A DNA stretch of 64,000 bases, from positions 434,001-498,000 of the forward strand of contig JAFEDS010000017.1 of NCBI GenBank assembly GCA_018241505.1, read 5' to 3'. The notes beneath the pieces were generated by a model. The model saw nothing but the letters and a program-made list of their open reading frames with translations, searched no databases and was not told the DNA's origin. Position numbers and translations under genes: made by a program. This stretch comes from Pseudomonadota bacterium. GTDB lineage: Bacteria; Pseudomonadota; Gammaproteobacteria; Steroidobacterales; Steroidobacteraceae. Below are positions 44,258-53,296 of this stretch, piece after piece. The stretch's first letter is position 1; each line of letters opens with the position of its first letter.

Positions 44258-46960
44258 TCAGAGACTCTGGGGTAAGCGCTGCGACTCGGCAACCGCCAAC
44301 GCCCGGACGGTGTCCGGGTGCGATGCGCCCAGCTCGGTACGAAGCACCGGAATCGCCTGACTCAACATTTGCGCCGCTCCCGGCTGATGGGCCGCGATCA
44401 GGGCCTCGGCGAGCCGTTCCCGCATTACCGCCAGATTGCAGCCGCTCGCGGCGAACCGGCCCAGGAGCGCCGACCCTTCCTGTAACAGGGCGATGGCATC
44501 CGCCGGCCGCCCCGCCGCCTGGTCGATTTCCGCCAGATATTGCAGCGCCTGGGCCAGAACCGCATCCGCACGGCCACCCAACTCGCGCAACTGCCCAATC
44601 GCCGCCAAAAGCTGCGCACGTCCACCCACCGCATCCCCCTGCCTGAATTTCAACCACGCCACGCTCGTCTGTGCAGTCAAAGTGGCGAGGTTGTTGGGAC
44701 CATACTGCTCCAGCGTCGCCTCATACACCGCGGTCGCCGACGCCCGCGCCGCCTTCAGATCGCCATTGACCAGTTGTGCGTCCGCCAGAAACAGCCGGTT
44801 GCGGACGGCAACGGGACTGACGGGACCTGTGTAACGGATCGCCAGATCGACCGCCTCCTGGTTGATGGGAATCGCCTGTGCCGCGCGCTGGGTGCGAGTC
44901 AGCACCTGACCATACAATCCCATGACCGCCGCAACGGCCGCGGAATCGCCGGCAAGGGCGCGCTCGCGCTGGAACGCGACTTTCAACAATCCTTCCGCCT
45001 CGCGAAGGTGTCCGGTCCGCACCTCGAGCGTTCCCATGTTGCCGAGGACAATCTGGGCATCGAGCTCATTGTCGAGTCCCAACGCTTTATAGATAGCGGT
45101 GGTTTCGCGATATGCCGCCAGCGCATCGTCGAGCCGGTTTGCAGCCGTCAGCGTAATGCCGTGTGAGTTGTACAGGATGGCGGTTTCGCGGTTGACTCGT
45201 CCCGAGAACGCGATTCGCTGCGCGATTGCCGCGGTTTCCGTGGCGCTCGCGGCCTCGAGATCGCCGGTTGCGCGCAGCACTCGCGCCTTGACGGTCAGGC
45301 CCTCGAGGCGTTCTTCTGTATACCGACCCGGTACCGACTTCCAAAAGGTCTGCGCCTGCGAAACCAACTCCAGGGCGCGCGTGGTATTGCCCTCCAGTAC
45401 CACATGGGTGGCCAGCTTCTGCCGGGCGTCCGCCAGGGACGCAGGATCGGTACCCGGGCCCGCCTGTTTGACAAAGCTCTCCAACAGGGTCGAAGCGCCC
45501 TTCTCATCCGACAGCGCCGCGTACAGATCCGCCAGCGTGAGGACGATCTGACCTTCGAGTTGCGGCTGCGACCGGTACTCCTTCAACACACGCAAGGCGC
45601 TGTTGTCGATCATCGCTTTCGCGGTGGCGGGCTGCGAACCGCGCTCTTCGATCGCAGTCCGGAACAGCCTCGTCAACTGGTAGCGCACCGCCTCCTCGCG
45701 AGCCGCGTCCCGGCGAGCGACATTCCGCTCCAGCTCGGCTCGATGCCACTGCCATGCCGCGGTGCCCAGACCCACCGCGAGCGAAACCAACACAGCGGCT
45801 ACGGCGACCGTCACCCACCGGTAACGGCGCAGGGTGCGCCCAAACACGTACAGACGCGCACCCGATCGGGCCATCACCGGCTCGCCAGCCAGCGCACGGT
45901 AGATATCCCCCTCGAGAGAGTCGACGGTGGCGTACCGGTGTTGCGGCTCCTTTCGGGCTGCCTTCGCCACGATCGCATCGAAATCGCCACGCAGCATTCG
46001 TGCCGGAAACGGGGCGCTGCCCAACTCCGCGGCGCGCCGGCTCGGCACCGGCACCGGCTCGTCGAGAATGACCCTGACGGCCTGGGCAATCGGACCGCCG
46101 GCACGCAGCCAGGGCCGGCTGTCAGTCAGCAGCTCAAACAACAACAGGCCGAGCGCATAGACATCAGTCGCCGTGGTGACGGGTTGCCCGAGCAACTGCT
46201 CCGGAGCGGCAGCCAGGGGTGTCAGGGGCGCCGCCGCCGTCTGCGTCAGGTCCGGGTGCTCCAGGTCGATGAGCTTGGCGATCCCGAAGTCCAGCAGCTT
46301 GACCTGTCCTGCGGGGGTTACCAGGATGTTGGCCGGCTTCAGATCCCGATGCACGATCAGGTTGCGATGGGCGTAGGCCACGGCCTCGCACACCTGGACA
46401 AACAACTTCATGCGCTGCTCGAGCGATGCGTGGCGCGACGAGCAGTATTCGGTGATGGGCTGTCCCTCGACAAACTCCATCACCATGTAGGGACGTCCGT
46501 CCGAGGTAACGCCGCCATCGTAGAGCCGCGCGACGCCAGGATGCTCGAGACTGGCGAGAATCTGCCGCTCAATATGAAACCGCGGCAGCTCGGCGACCGA
46601 CTCCTGACGCAGCAGCTTTACCGCGACCCGCTGCTGGAAATCGCCTTCGGCGCGCTCCGCCTCATAGACAACTCCCATGCCGCCGCGGCCGATGCGGCGC
46701 AGGATCCGCCAGGCACCGATCCGGGTGCCTGGGGCGATGTCTTCCTCCAACAATGGTTCCGTAGCCAGCGTGGCGGGGGCGGACAGGAAGCCGCCCACCG
46801 CCTTCGCCGCCTTCAGCAGGCTGCGTACCTCGGCCAGCACGGCCGGATCGTCCGTGCATTTCCGTTCCAACGCGGACGGGCGCGACTCGGCCGGCAGATC
46901 CAGCAGCTCATCGAGCAACTCATCGACGCGGGCGAGTTGATTGGCGGTGAGTCCGGTCAC
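44258..46960 (-). CDS. Membrane Ser/Thr protein kinase with TPR-type sensor region
   Basis: Hanks-type kinase of 900 aa. After about 80 residues the kinase domain shows GRGGMGVVYEA, AVKLL, catalytic HRDLKPANIL and LLDFGIAKL. One membrane helix (WVTVAVAAVLVSLAVGLG) lies near residue 385, followed by about 480 residues of TPR-like helical repeats, probably outside the cytoplasm. The GTG start overlaps the exported methyltransferase stop (GTGA). It likely signals to, or is regulated with, the facing ECF-like sigma factor. Confidence 0.92.
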   Translation of the reverse strand: MTGLTANQLARVDELLDELLDLPAESRPSALERKCTDDPAVLAEVRSLLKAAKAVGGFLSAPATLATEPLLEEDIAPGTRIGAWRILRRIGRGGMGVVYEAERAEGDFQQRVAVKLLRQESVAELPRFHIERQILASLEHPGVARLYDGGVTSDGRPYMVMEFVEGQPITEYCSSRHASLEQRMKLFVQVCEAVAYAHRNLIVHRDLKPANILVTPAGQVKLLDFGIAKLIDLEHPDLTQTAAAPLTPLAAAPEQLLGQPVTTATDVYALGLLLFELLTDSRPWLRAGGPIAQAVRVILDEPVPVPSRRAAELGSAPFPARMLRGDFDAIVAKAARKEPQHRYATVDSLEGDIYRALAGEPVMARSGARLYVFGRTLRRYRWVTVAVAAVLVSLAVGLGTAAWQWHRAELERNVARRDAAREEAVRYQLTRLFRTAIEERGSQPATAKAMIDNSALRVLKEYRSQPQLEGQIVLTLADLYAALSDEKGASTLLESFVKQAGPGTDPASLADARQKLATHVVLEGNTTRALELVSQAQTFWKSVPGRYTEERLEGLTVKARVLRATGDLEAASATETAAIAQRIAFSGRVNRETAILYNSHGITLTAANRLDDALAAYRETTAIYKALGLDNELDAQIVLGNMGTLEVRTGHLREAEGLLKVAFQRERALAGDSAAVAAVMGLYGQVLTRTQRAAQAIPINQEAVDLAIRYTGPVSPVAVRNRLFLADAQLVNGDLKAARASATAVYEATLEQYGPNNLATLTAQTSVAWLKFRQGDAVGGRAQLLAAIGQLRELGGRADAVLAQALQYLAEIDQAAGRPADAIALLQEGSALLGRFAASGCNLAVMRERLAEALIAAHQPGAAQMLSQAIPVLRTELGASHPDTVRALAVAESQRLPQSL

Positions 46961-47700
46961 TTCTTCCTGGGTTTACGGAACTTGAAAAGGAACTGGTCGG
47001 TCTTGCCCCGGATGCCCGACTCGAAGACCTTGGCGCTACGGTCGTCCTGCGGGTTCGCGAGCACCTTGCTCTCGCCGACAAACTCAAACCCGGCCGCCGT
47101 CACCTCAGACTTCACCGTCGCCGGATCGATCCGGTGCAGTGTCGAGGTATCACGTGCGCCGGATCCGTCCGCAGCGGCGTGGTCCTCTACGATGAAAACG
47201 CCACCCGGCTTCAGGACATCGAACACTGTCTTGTTGAAGGCCGCCATGTCGATGTTGGCTACGTTGTGAACGTCATGATAATTCTGAGCGGTAAACACGA
47301 CGTCAGCGGGTACGAAAACGTTGAGTACCGGCGGTTTCGCCACCCGCACCACGACGTTTGAGTAGGCCGGATCCGAGGCGATCGCTCTCGTTGCCGCCGA
47401 AGAGTCCGGAACGCGGGGCGGGGACACTGCGTACACCTTGCCCTTCGGGCCCACAACCTTGCTGAAGATCCGGGTGAAGTAGCCTTTGCCGGGGAACAGC
47501 TCGACGACAGTCGACCCTGGTTTGACGCCCGCGAACGCCAACGTCTCGGCCGGCTTGCGATTCGCATCGCGCTCTTTGTCTTCAGCCGGCCGGCCGGAGT
47601 CGGCCACCGCGGCAGTGATGTATGAGGGGATTTTCTCGGCCGCCTGCAGCGACATCGCTCCCAGACCGAGCACGGCAATGAAAACAGCATTACGCAGCAT
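46957..47700 (-). CDS. Exported class I methyltransferase-like protein
   Basis: 247 aa. A clear signal peptide (MLRNAVFIAVLGLGAMSLQA) precedes a Rossmann methyltransferase core: VVELFPGKGYFTRIFSKVVG for SAM binding, and DVLKPGGVFIVEDH. It resembles the COG4798 group of predicted methyltransferases. Export is odd for a SAM-dependent enzyme, so it may have lost catalysis. The ATG at 47700 starts the signal peptide. It is translationally coupled to the kinase gene. Confidence 0.85.
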   Translation of the reverse strand: MLRNAVFIAVLGLGAMSLQAAEKIPSYITAAVADSGRPAEDKERDANRKPAETLAFAGVKPGSTVVELFPGKGYFTRIFSKVVGPKGKVYAVSPPRVPDSSAATRAIASDPAYSNVVVRVAKPPVLNVFVPADVVFTAQNYHDVHNVANIDMAAFNKTVFDVLKPGGVFIVEDHAAADGSGARDTSTLHRIDPATVKSEVTAAGFEFVGESKVLANPQDDRSAKVFESGIRGKTDQFLFKFRKPRKK

Positions 47701-47818
47701 GAGCCTCTCTCTCCTTAAGGACGGGGAGCGAAGTGTGCCCGAATTTGCCCGAATTGCTCCATGGCTCCAGCGCAATCGCGGTCCACAGTAATCCTCGAGT
47801 CGCCACGAGGATCGTCCC

Positions 47819-48550
47819 ATGCTGCCGAATTTCAAGGTCTGGCTGAATCATTTCGAGTATCACGCCGAGCATCCGCGTCGCCTGCCGGAAGCCGTTCCCA
47901 ACGTACTGACTGTCACGGAGCGGCACCTGATCGCCCCGTCCATCGCGACTTTTCAACTGGGTGAGCAGTCCTCGGGCAGCAACCTGCTGCGAGCGGCCTA
48001 TCGCTTCGCACAGCAGCACTCAGCCCCGGAGGTCGCACGCATCACGGAGCTGTTGATTGGGGAGGAACAACAGCACGCGGCGTTGTTGAAAGGCTTTATG
48101 GCGGCGCACGGCATCCCCACCCGGCAACACCACTGGACTGACCGGGCGTTCCGGCGAATCCGCAAGCGGGCCGAGCTGGAGCTATCCCTCGGCGTGCTGC
48201 TCACGGCAGAGCTCATCGGAAACGTGTACTACCGGGCCCTGGAGATGGCCACGGAGTGCCAGCGGTTGCGGCTGCTGTGCCGGATGATGGTGGCCGACGA
48301 GCTGGCGCACATCGGTTTTGAATCCGATCTATTGCTGTCGATCCGGGCGGGGAAACCGGCGCCGGTGAAGTTCGCGCTGGACGGGGCTCACCGGGCGTTT
48401 CTCATGGCTACAGCCCTGGTGGTGTGGACGACGCACCGCGCCGTCCTCGCAAAAGCGGGTTATGGGCTGGCCGGGTTTCTCAGGGCCTGCGGGGAGCAGT
48501 ACCGATTTTACTTACTGCCGCCGGTCAGACCTTATCAGCCGGTGCGGTAG
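47819..48550 (+). CDS. Ferritin-like diiron protein
   Basis: Predicted four-helix-bundle protein of 243 aa. Helices carry EEQQHAALLKGF, AELIGNVYYRALE and DELAHIGFES, the spaced Glu and ExxH motifs of the ferritin-like superfamily, so it probably binds two irons. The specific reaction is unknown. It is divergent from the exported methyltransferase and its last 26 bases overlap convergent pbpG. Confidence 0.75.
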   Translation: MLPNFKVWLNHFEYHAEHPRRLPEAVPNVLTVTERHLIAPSIATFQLGEQSSGSNLLRAAYRFAQQHSAPEVARITELLIGEEQQHAALLKGFMAAHGIPTRQHHWTDRAFRRIRKRAELELSLGVLLTAELIGNVYYRALEMATECQRLRLLCRMMVADELAHIGFESDLLLSIRAGKPAPVKFALDGAHRAFLMATALVVWTTHRAVLAKAGYGLAGFLRACGEQYRFYLLPPVRPYQPVR

Positions 48551-49403
48551 TCAGCAGCCTGGCTTCCATCCACCTGCGAATCCGTACAGCATCGGCCACC
48601 CGCGTGTTCTTGCCCACGGAGTTCAGGAGAACGATGACCACCGTACGGCCCTGGATGACGGCCTGCATCACGAGGCAACGGCCTGCTTCGGTGATGTAGC
48701 CCGTCTTCTGGACAATGATGTTCCAGGTCGGATTGTTCACCAGCGCATTGGTATTGCGGAACTCGAGCATCTTGCGGCCGACCTTCACCGAATATTCGGG
48801 GTCGGTGGAGTATTCGCGGATGACCGGATTATCGGAGGCCGCGACTACGAGTTTGGACAGGTCCTCGGCGCTGGCGACGTTGTCACAGGACAGGCCGGCC
48901 GGGTCGACGAAATGAGCCGTGGTCATGCCCAGCTTGCGGGCCTTGGCATTCATGGCCTGGACAAAGGCCGGCAGTCCGCCCGGGTAGTTACGTCCCAGCG
49001 CATGGGCCGCCCGGTTCTCGGAGGACATCAGGGCCAGGTGAATCAGGTCGCCGCGGGTCAGGGTGGTGCCCAGGACCAGGCGCGAGGCAGCCCCTTTGCC
49101 CATGATGCGGTCTTCGGTGGTGAGCTGGATGGGCTCATCCAGGGGCTGGTGGGCATCGGCAACCACCAGGACCGTCATCAACTTGGTGATGGAGGCGATG
49201 GGGGCAGCCAGGTCCGCCCGGCGCGAATACAGTACCGACTTGTGAGTCGTATCCAGAACCAACGCGGAACTGGAACGCAGGTCCGGTTCATCTGTGCGCA
49301 CGCGCACACTATGGTGGGTGCGGTGATGGGCGGCCTGGGAGACTGAGGAGATCAGGGCCATTGCAAAGAGACCCATCACTGACAGTTGCTTGCTCAGAAT
49401 CAT
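48525..49403 (-). CDS. pbpG: D-alanyl-D-alanine endopeptidase (PBP7 type)
   Basis: Low-molecular-mass penicillin-binding protein that cuts peptidoglycan cross-links in the periplasm; 292 aa. Signal peptide ends near SSVSQA. The catalytic motifs are SITK, SSENRAA (S-x-N) and KTGYI, in order and at normal spacing. The C-terminus is short, as in PbpG, rather than having the amphipathic anchor of DacA-type enzymes. Confidence 0.93.
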   Translation of the reverse strand: MILSKQLSVMGLFAMALISSVSQAAHHRTHHSVRVRTDEPDLRSSSALVLDTTHKSVLYSRRADLAAPIASITKLMTVLVVADAHQPLDEPIQLTTEDRIMGKGAASRLVLGTTLTRGDLIHLALMSSENRAAHALGRNYPGGLPAFVQAMNAKARKLGMTTAHFVDPAGLSCDNVASAEDLSKLVVAASDNPVIREYSTDPEYSVKVGRKMLEFRNTNALVNNPTWNIIVQKTGYITEAGRCLVMQAVIQGRTVVIVLLNSVGKNTRVADAVRIRRWMEARLLTTAPADKV

Positions 49404-49568
49404 TCGACGTGTTGCCTTCTACCCGACGCCCTGTTGGAGTGTATCAGAGCATATGGCAAACCGGTGGAACGTGATCCAACCTGAGGTTCCGTTCCGCTGC
49501 GTGCGCTCTTATGTCACGGCGGCGGCGGCGCGCTTTAATTAATGCGCCGGGGTGGTACACAATCGACT

Positions 49569-49967
49569 ATGGCCGAAGTATCCGTCAGCTTCCGAGTTGA
49601 TTTCAGCCCCGAGTGTGCGGTGGGTCCGGGCAAGATCGCCCTGCTGGAGCACATCGACAGCAGCGGCTCGCTGTCCGAGGCCGCCCGCAAGTTGCAGATG
49701 AGCTACCGGCGGGCGTGGCTGCTGCTCGAGGATCTCAACACCTCATTTCAACAACCGGTGGCGCGGATGAGTGTCGGCGGCCGCGGCGGCGGCGGCGCTT
49801 CCTTGACACCCTTCGGAGCGGAGCTGGTGGCAGCCTACCGTGCCTTCGAAGCGCAGATCCGCAAGCGTGCCCAGACGGCTTTCCCCGCAACGGCGTTACC
49901 CGCGGCGCCCGCCTCGACTTCGCGGCGACCGGTGAGCAGGCACCGGCTGGTCCGCTCTAAGCGTTAG
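49569..49967 (+). CDS. ModE-like winged-helix regulator
   Basis: 132-aa protein made of the N-terminal LysR/ModE-type winged helix only: GPGKIALLEHIDSSGSLSEA, then ARKLQMSYRRAWLLLEDLN and FGAELVAAYRAFE. It lacks the molybdate-binding domains of full ModE. The ATG at 49569 begins the conserved part. No molybdate transport genes are nearby. The last 11 bases overlap convergent doxX. Confidence 0.87.
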   Translation: MAEVSVSFRVDFSPECAVGPGKIALLEHIDSSGSLSEAARKLQMSYRRAWLLLEDLNTSFQQPVARMSVGGRGGGGASLTPFGAELVAAYRAFEAQIRKRAQTAFPATALPAAPASTSRRPVSRHRLVRSKR

Positions 49968-50415
49968 TACGGCCGAGCCAGCGGCTGATGGGGGCATCCA
50001 GGGAGACGGGCCCGGCGCCGGCGATGGCCAGCCACAGGAACAGCGCCAGGTACTCAAACTCATCGAACCCGAGCAGGGTCTCGAGGGAATCCACATCGCC
50101 CCACTTCGCGGCTTTGATGGCCACAATCATGGTGACGCCGAGCGCACCCGCGGAAATGCGCGTCAGCAGGCCCAGCAACAAAAACAACCCGCCGAAGAAT
50201 TCGATGCCGGAGGTGAGGGGCGTGAAGAAATGCGGGAAAGGGATGCCCCAGCCCACGAAATTCTCGGTCACCTGCGGCAGATTGTTGAGCTTGCCCCAGC
50301 CGCTCAACAGAAATACCCACCCCACGGTGAAGCGGGCAAACAGGGGCCCGAGCCAGGTGAGATGGCGGGCGACCCGCTCCGGCCAACCAATCAGCCAATC
50401 CGCCAACATCCGCAT
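49957..50415 (-). CDS. DoxX-family membrane protein
   Basis: Four-helix inner-membrane protein of 152 aa. Seen: RFTVGWVFLLSGWGKLNNLP and FFGGLFLLLGLLTRISAGAL, both typical of DoxX/DoxD proteins. The role in this family is poorly defined and often tied to redox stress. It is divergent from the ECF sigma gene. Confidence 0.88.
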   Translation of the reverse strand: MRMLADWLIGWPERVARHLTWLGPLFARFTVGWVFLLSGWGKLNNLPQVTENFVGWGIPFPHFFTPLTSGIEFFGGLFLLLGLLTRISAGALGVTMIVAIKAAKWGDVDSLETLLGFDEFEYLALFLWLAIAGAGPVSLDAPISRWLGRTNA

Positions 50416-50517
50416 GTGTCTCTCCTGCCCAGGTGTCTTGTCGTTGGCAGCATAGACCGTGGCCCGCGGCGCCTTATTGCATGAAATGATTCGCGCGGCG
50501 GGCGGGTCTTCTGCAAC

Positions 50518-51114
50518 GTGAGCTATCAGAGTGCCGCCCAGTCGATCGTTCCGCTACAGTATGCGACTCGAACCGCGCGTTTGGGTCGCCAAATACACAT
50601 GATTGAATCCGGGCGGGGGGAAGCCACTGACGAGCAGCTATCGCGGCTGCTGGAATCGTTCCGTCCCGATCTGCTGCGCTTCGCCTTCTGGCTGGCGCGT
50701 GACCGCTCCATTGCCGAAGACGTCGTCCAGGAAACCCTGTTGCGGGCCTGGAAGGCCCGTAGCGAGCTGCGGAAAACTTCCGCCACCCGCCCCTGGCTGC
50801 TGACCATCGTGCGCCGCGAACACGCCCGGTTGTATGAGCGCAAGCGGCTGCCGACCGTGGATCTCGATGAGGTCATCGCCAACCAGGACGTCGCGCTGGC
50901 ACTCAATGATACGGACCCGGAAATCGGCGACCTGCGCCGCGCCATCCTGGCCCTGCCCGATGAATACCGAGAACCGCTCGTTCTGCAGGTGCTCGGTGGA
51001 TTTTCGACCGGAGAAATAGCAAAGGAGCTGGACCTCACCGTGCCCGCCGTACTGACCCGGCTGTTTCGCGCCCGCAATAAGCTCAAGGAAATGTACGGAG
51101 TCGGCGCGCCATGA
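50518..51114 (+). CDS. ECF RNA polymerase sigma factor
   Basis: Sigma-70 family ECF factor of 198 aa from the GTG at 50518, or 171 from the ATG at 50599, which starts nearer the conserved region. Region 2 reads FAFWLARDRSIAEDVVQETL and region 4 is FSTGEIAKELDLTVPAVLTRL. Its stop overlaps the anti-sigma gene (ATGA), the normal arrangement for a sigma/anti-sigma pair. Confidence 0.92.
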   Translation: MSYQSAAQSIVPLQYATRTARLGRQIHMIESGRGEATDEQLSRLLESFRPDLLRFAFWLARDRSIAEDVVQETLLRAWKARSELRKTSATRPWLLTIVRREHARLYERKRLPTVDLDEVIANQDVALALNDTDPEIGDLRRAILALPDEYREPLVLQVLGGFSTGEIAKELDLTVPAVLTRLFRARNKLKEMYGVGAP

Positions 51115-51920
51115 CGCATGACGAGGCGCTCGAGCTGATCGGTGCTGTGCCGGGCGAGGTGTCCGCGGAGCTTCAGGCACATCTGAACACGTGTGCCGAA
51201 TGCCGGGCTCATCGCGATCAGATGCTTGCGTTCGATGCGAAGCTGCGCCAGGCGTTGGAGTTGGATTGGCACAAGATTGCGGGCACTGCGCCCCCAGGCG
51301 GTCCGATACCCAAACCGCCCGCACAGGCGAGTCGGTCCGTACCGAATCCGGCCGGCGCAGACCCAAACGCCCCGGCGCGCGCGACCGTCACGCCGTTGAC
51401 CCCGAAAGCAACCGCGCCCCTGGCGAAGCACACACGCCCGCGGGTGTTTGCTTTAGCGGCGAGCGTGGCAGCAGCGCTTGTGGTCGGCGGGGTGCTGTGG
51501 TTGACCCGTCCCGCGGAAAGCCTTGCCGCTGAAGTCGTCACGCACGTGGAGGGCGAGCCGCATAGCTGGGAGAAGACCGAACCGGTCACTACCGAGAAGC
51601 TCGATGCGGTGTTGCGCAAGAGCGGTGTCAATCTCGGACCCGGAATGCAAACGGTTGTGTATGCCAGCCCTTGCTGGTTCAGAGGTCACTACGTACCACA
51701 CGTCGTGGTGACTACGAAGGACGGCCCTGTCACGGTGATGATCCTGATGCACGAGCGGGTAAAGGCGCCCCAACAATTCAACGAAGCCGGTTACTCCGGC
51801 CTGCTGGTTCCCGCCCCCACGGGCAGCGTCGCTGTGTTGAGCCGCACGCCAATGGATCTCGAGAAGCCGGCTGCCAATGTCGTCCATGCATTGGAAACAG
51901 CCGGCCCCACGTCACTTTAG
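51111..51920 (+). CDS. Membrane anti-sigma factor (DUF3379-like)
   Basis: 269 aa. The N-terminal zinc-finger-like region HLNTCAECRAHRD is the usual sigma-binding module; a Pro/Ala-rich linker follows, then one membrane helix (VFALAASVAAALVVGGVLWL, near residue 115) and a C-terminal exported domain. The layout and match to DUF3379 proteins indicate an anti-sigma factor for the upstream ECF gene. Its TAG stop interlocks with the TAA of the convergent amidohydrolase. Confidence 0.85.
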   Translation: MTHDEALELIGAVPGEVSAELQAHLNTCAECRAHRDQMLAFDAKLRQALELDWHKIAGTAPPGGPIPKPPAQASRSVPNPAGADPNAPARATVTPLTPKATAPLAKHTRPRVFALAASVAAALVVGGVLWLTRPAESLAAEVVTHVEGEPHSWEKTEPVTTEKLDAVLRKSGVNLGPGMQTVVYASPCWFRGHYVPHVVVTTKDGPVTVMILMHERVKAPQQFNEAGYSGLLVPAPTGSVAVLSRTPMDLEKPAANVVHALETAGPTSL

Positions 51921-53254
51921 TTGCCTACGTCAACGCTCTTGCCGTCGCGCTTGTAGACGACGCCTTCCTTCATAACGAAGCTGACTTTCTTCATCAGGCT
52001 GATGTCGTCGACGGGATTGCCCGGTACGGCCACCAGGTCAGCGAACTTGCCTGCGGCAACGCTACCGAGGTCCTTGTCGTGCTTGAGCAGATCCGCCGCG
52101 TGGGTCGTGGCAGCCTGCAGCACAAACATGGTGGGCATTCCCGCCTGCACCATCAGTTCAAACTCGTGGGCGTTGTCCCCATGGGGATACACACCGGCAT
52201 CGGTGCCAAAGGCAATCTTCACTCCGGCCTTGTATGCCTTGCCGGCCGTGTTGATGATGAGCGGCCCGATGGCCGCCGCTTTCGCTTGGACCGCGGGTGG
52301 AAAGTAGCCGGGCACTTTGGCCTTCTGCGCCACGAAGTCTCCGGCAATGATGGTCGGGACGTAGTACGTGCCGTGCTCCTTCATCAGCTTCATGTCCGCA
52401 TCGTCCATGTACGTACCATGCTCGATGGAATCGACTCCGCCGATAACGGCACGGCGAATCGCTTCAGCACCATGCGCATGAGCGGCCACCGTGAAGTTGT
52501 AGTCGTGCGCGGTGCTGACAATGGCCTTGATTTCTTCGAGGGTAAGCTGCGAGTTATCGCCGCTCGAGCTCTGATCGAGCACACCGCCCGAGGGCATGAT
52601 CTTGATGACATCATCGCCCTTCTTGTAGTGCTCGCGGACCGCCTTGATGGCCTCGTCCGGACTGTTGATGATGCCGTCCATCACACCCGGGTCGCCGGCC
52701 AGATCATCGCGGTAACCATCGGTCGGATCGGCATGCCCACCTGTGGAACCGATTGGACGGCCAGCCGTGTAGATACGGGGGCCGGCCAGAATGCCCGCAT
52801 TGATGGCGTTGCGAAGCGAGGCAATTTCGTTGACACCGTCGCCGAGGTTGCGAACCGTCGTGAAGCCGGCCAACAGCGTGCGCCGCGCGTAGACAGTTGA
52901 TCTGACCGCGTAGTCGGCTGTGTTCCAATGAAACACGTCAGTGTATCCGGTAGGGCTCGTCTCGTGGCTGAGGTGAGTGTGGGTGTCGATCAGTCCCGGC
53001 AGGCAGGTCTGCGAGGACAGATCGATTTCAGTCGCACCGGCGGGCGCGGAGCCCGAGCCGGCAACCACTTCGCGCACCCGCTTGCCATCAACGATGACGG
53101 TGGTCGCGCCCAAGACCTTACCGGCGACGACATCGACCAGGTGCCCACAATGGATCACACTCACCGGGGCCTCGGCAGCCACGGCCGCGGACCCGCCCAG
53201 GGCCAGGATCAGTGCAGTGGTGCCGGGAAGAGAGCTCTTTATAGTTCGAATCAC
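51917..53254 (-). CDS. Exported amidohydrolase (prolidase-like)
   Basis: Metal-dependent hydrolase of 445 aa in the amidohydrolase superfamily. Signal peptide near TALILALGGSAAVAAEA; metal motifs LIDTHTHLSHE, VAAHAHGAEAIRRA, SIEHGTYMD and FGTDAGVYPHG. It resembles Xaa-Pro dipeptidase/imidazolonepropionase-like proteins. The GTG at 53254 has AGGAGT at seven bases. A longer frame from a TTG is rejected because it overlaps the divergent M16 gene. Confidence 0.9.
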   Translation of the reverse strand: MIRTIKSSLPGTTALILALGGSAAVAAEAPVSVIHCGHLVDVVAGKVLGATTVIVDGKRVREVVAGSGSAPAGATEIDLSSQTCLPGLIDTHTHLSHETSPTGYTDVFHWNTADYAVRSTVYARRTLLAGFTTVRNLGDGVNEIASLRNAINAGILAGPRIYTAGRPIGSTGGHADPTDGYRDDLAGDPGVMDGIINSPDEAIKAVREHYKKGDDVIKIMPSGGVLDQSSSGDNSQLTLEEIKAIVSTAHDYNFTVAAHAHGAEAIRRAVIGGVDSIEHGTYMDDADMKLMKEHGTYYVPTIIAGDFVAQKAKVPGYFPPAVQAKAAAIGPLIINTAGKAYKAGVKIAFGTDAGVYPHGDNAHEFELMVQAGMPTMFVLQAATTHAADLLKHDKDLGSVAAGKFADLVAVPGNPVDDISLMKKVSFVMKEGVVYKRDGKSVDVGN

Positions 53255-53296
53255 GTGGTTACTCCTGGGTAGGACAGGTGCGCTAAGGTATACGAG

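Noticed and set aside
45404-47269. 621-codon plus-strand ORF opposite the kinase
   Set aside because: Antisense to clear kinase motifs; composition is His/Arg/Gln-rich as expected for a shadow frame.
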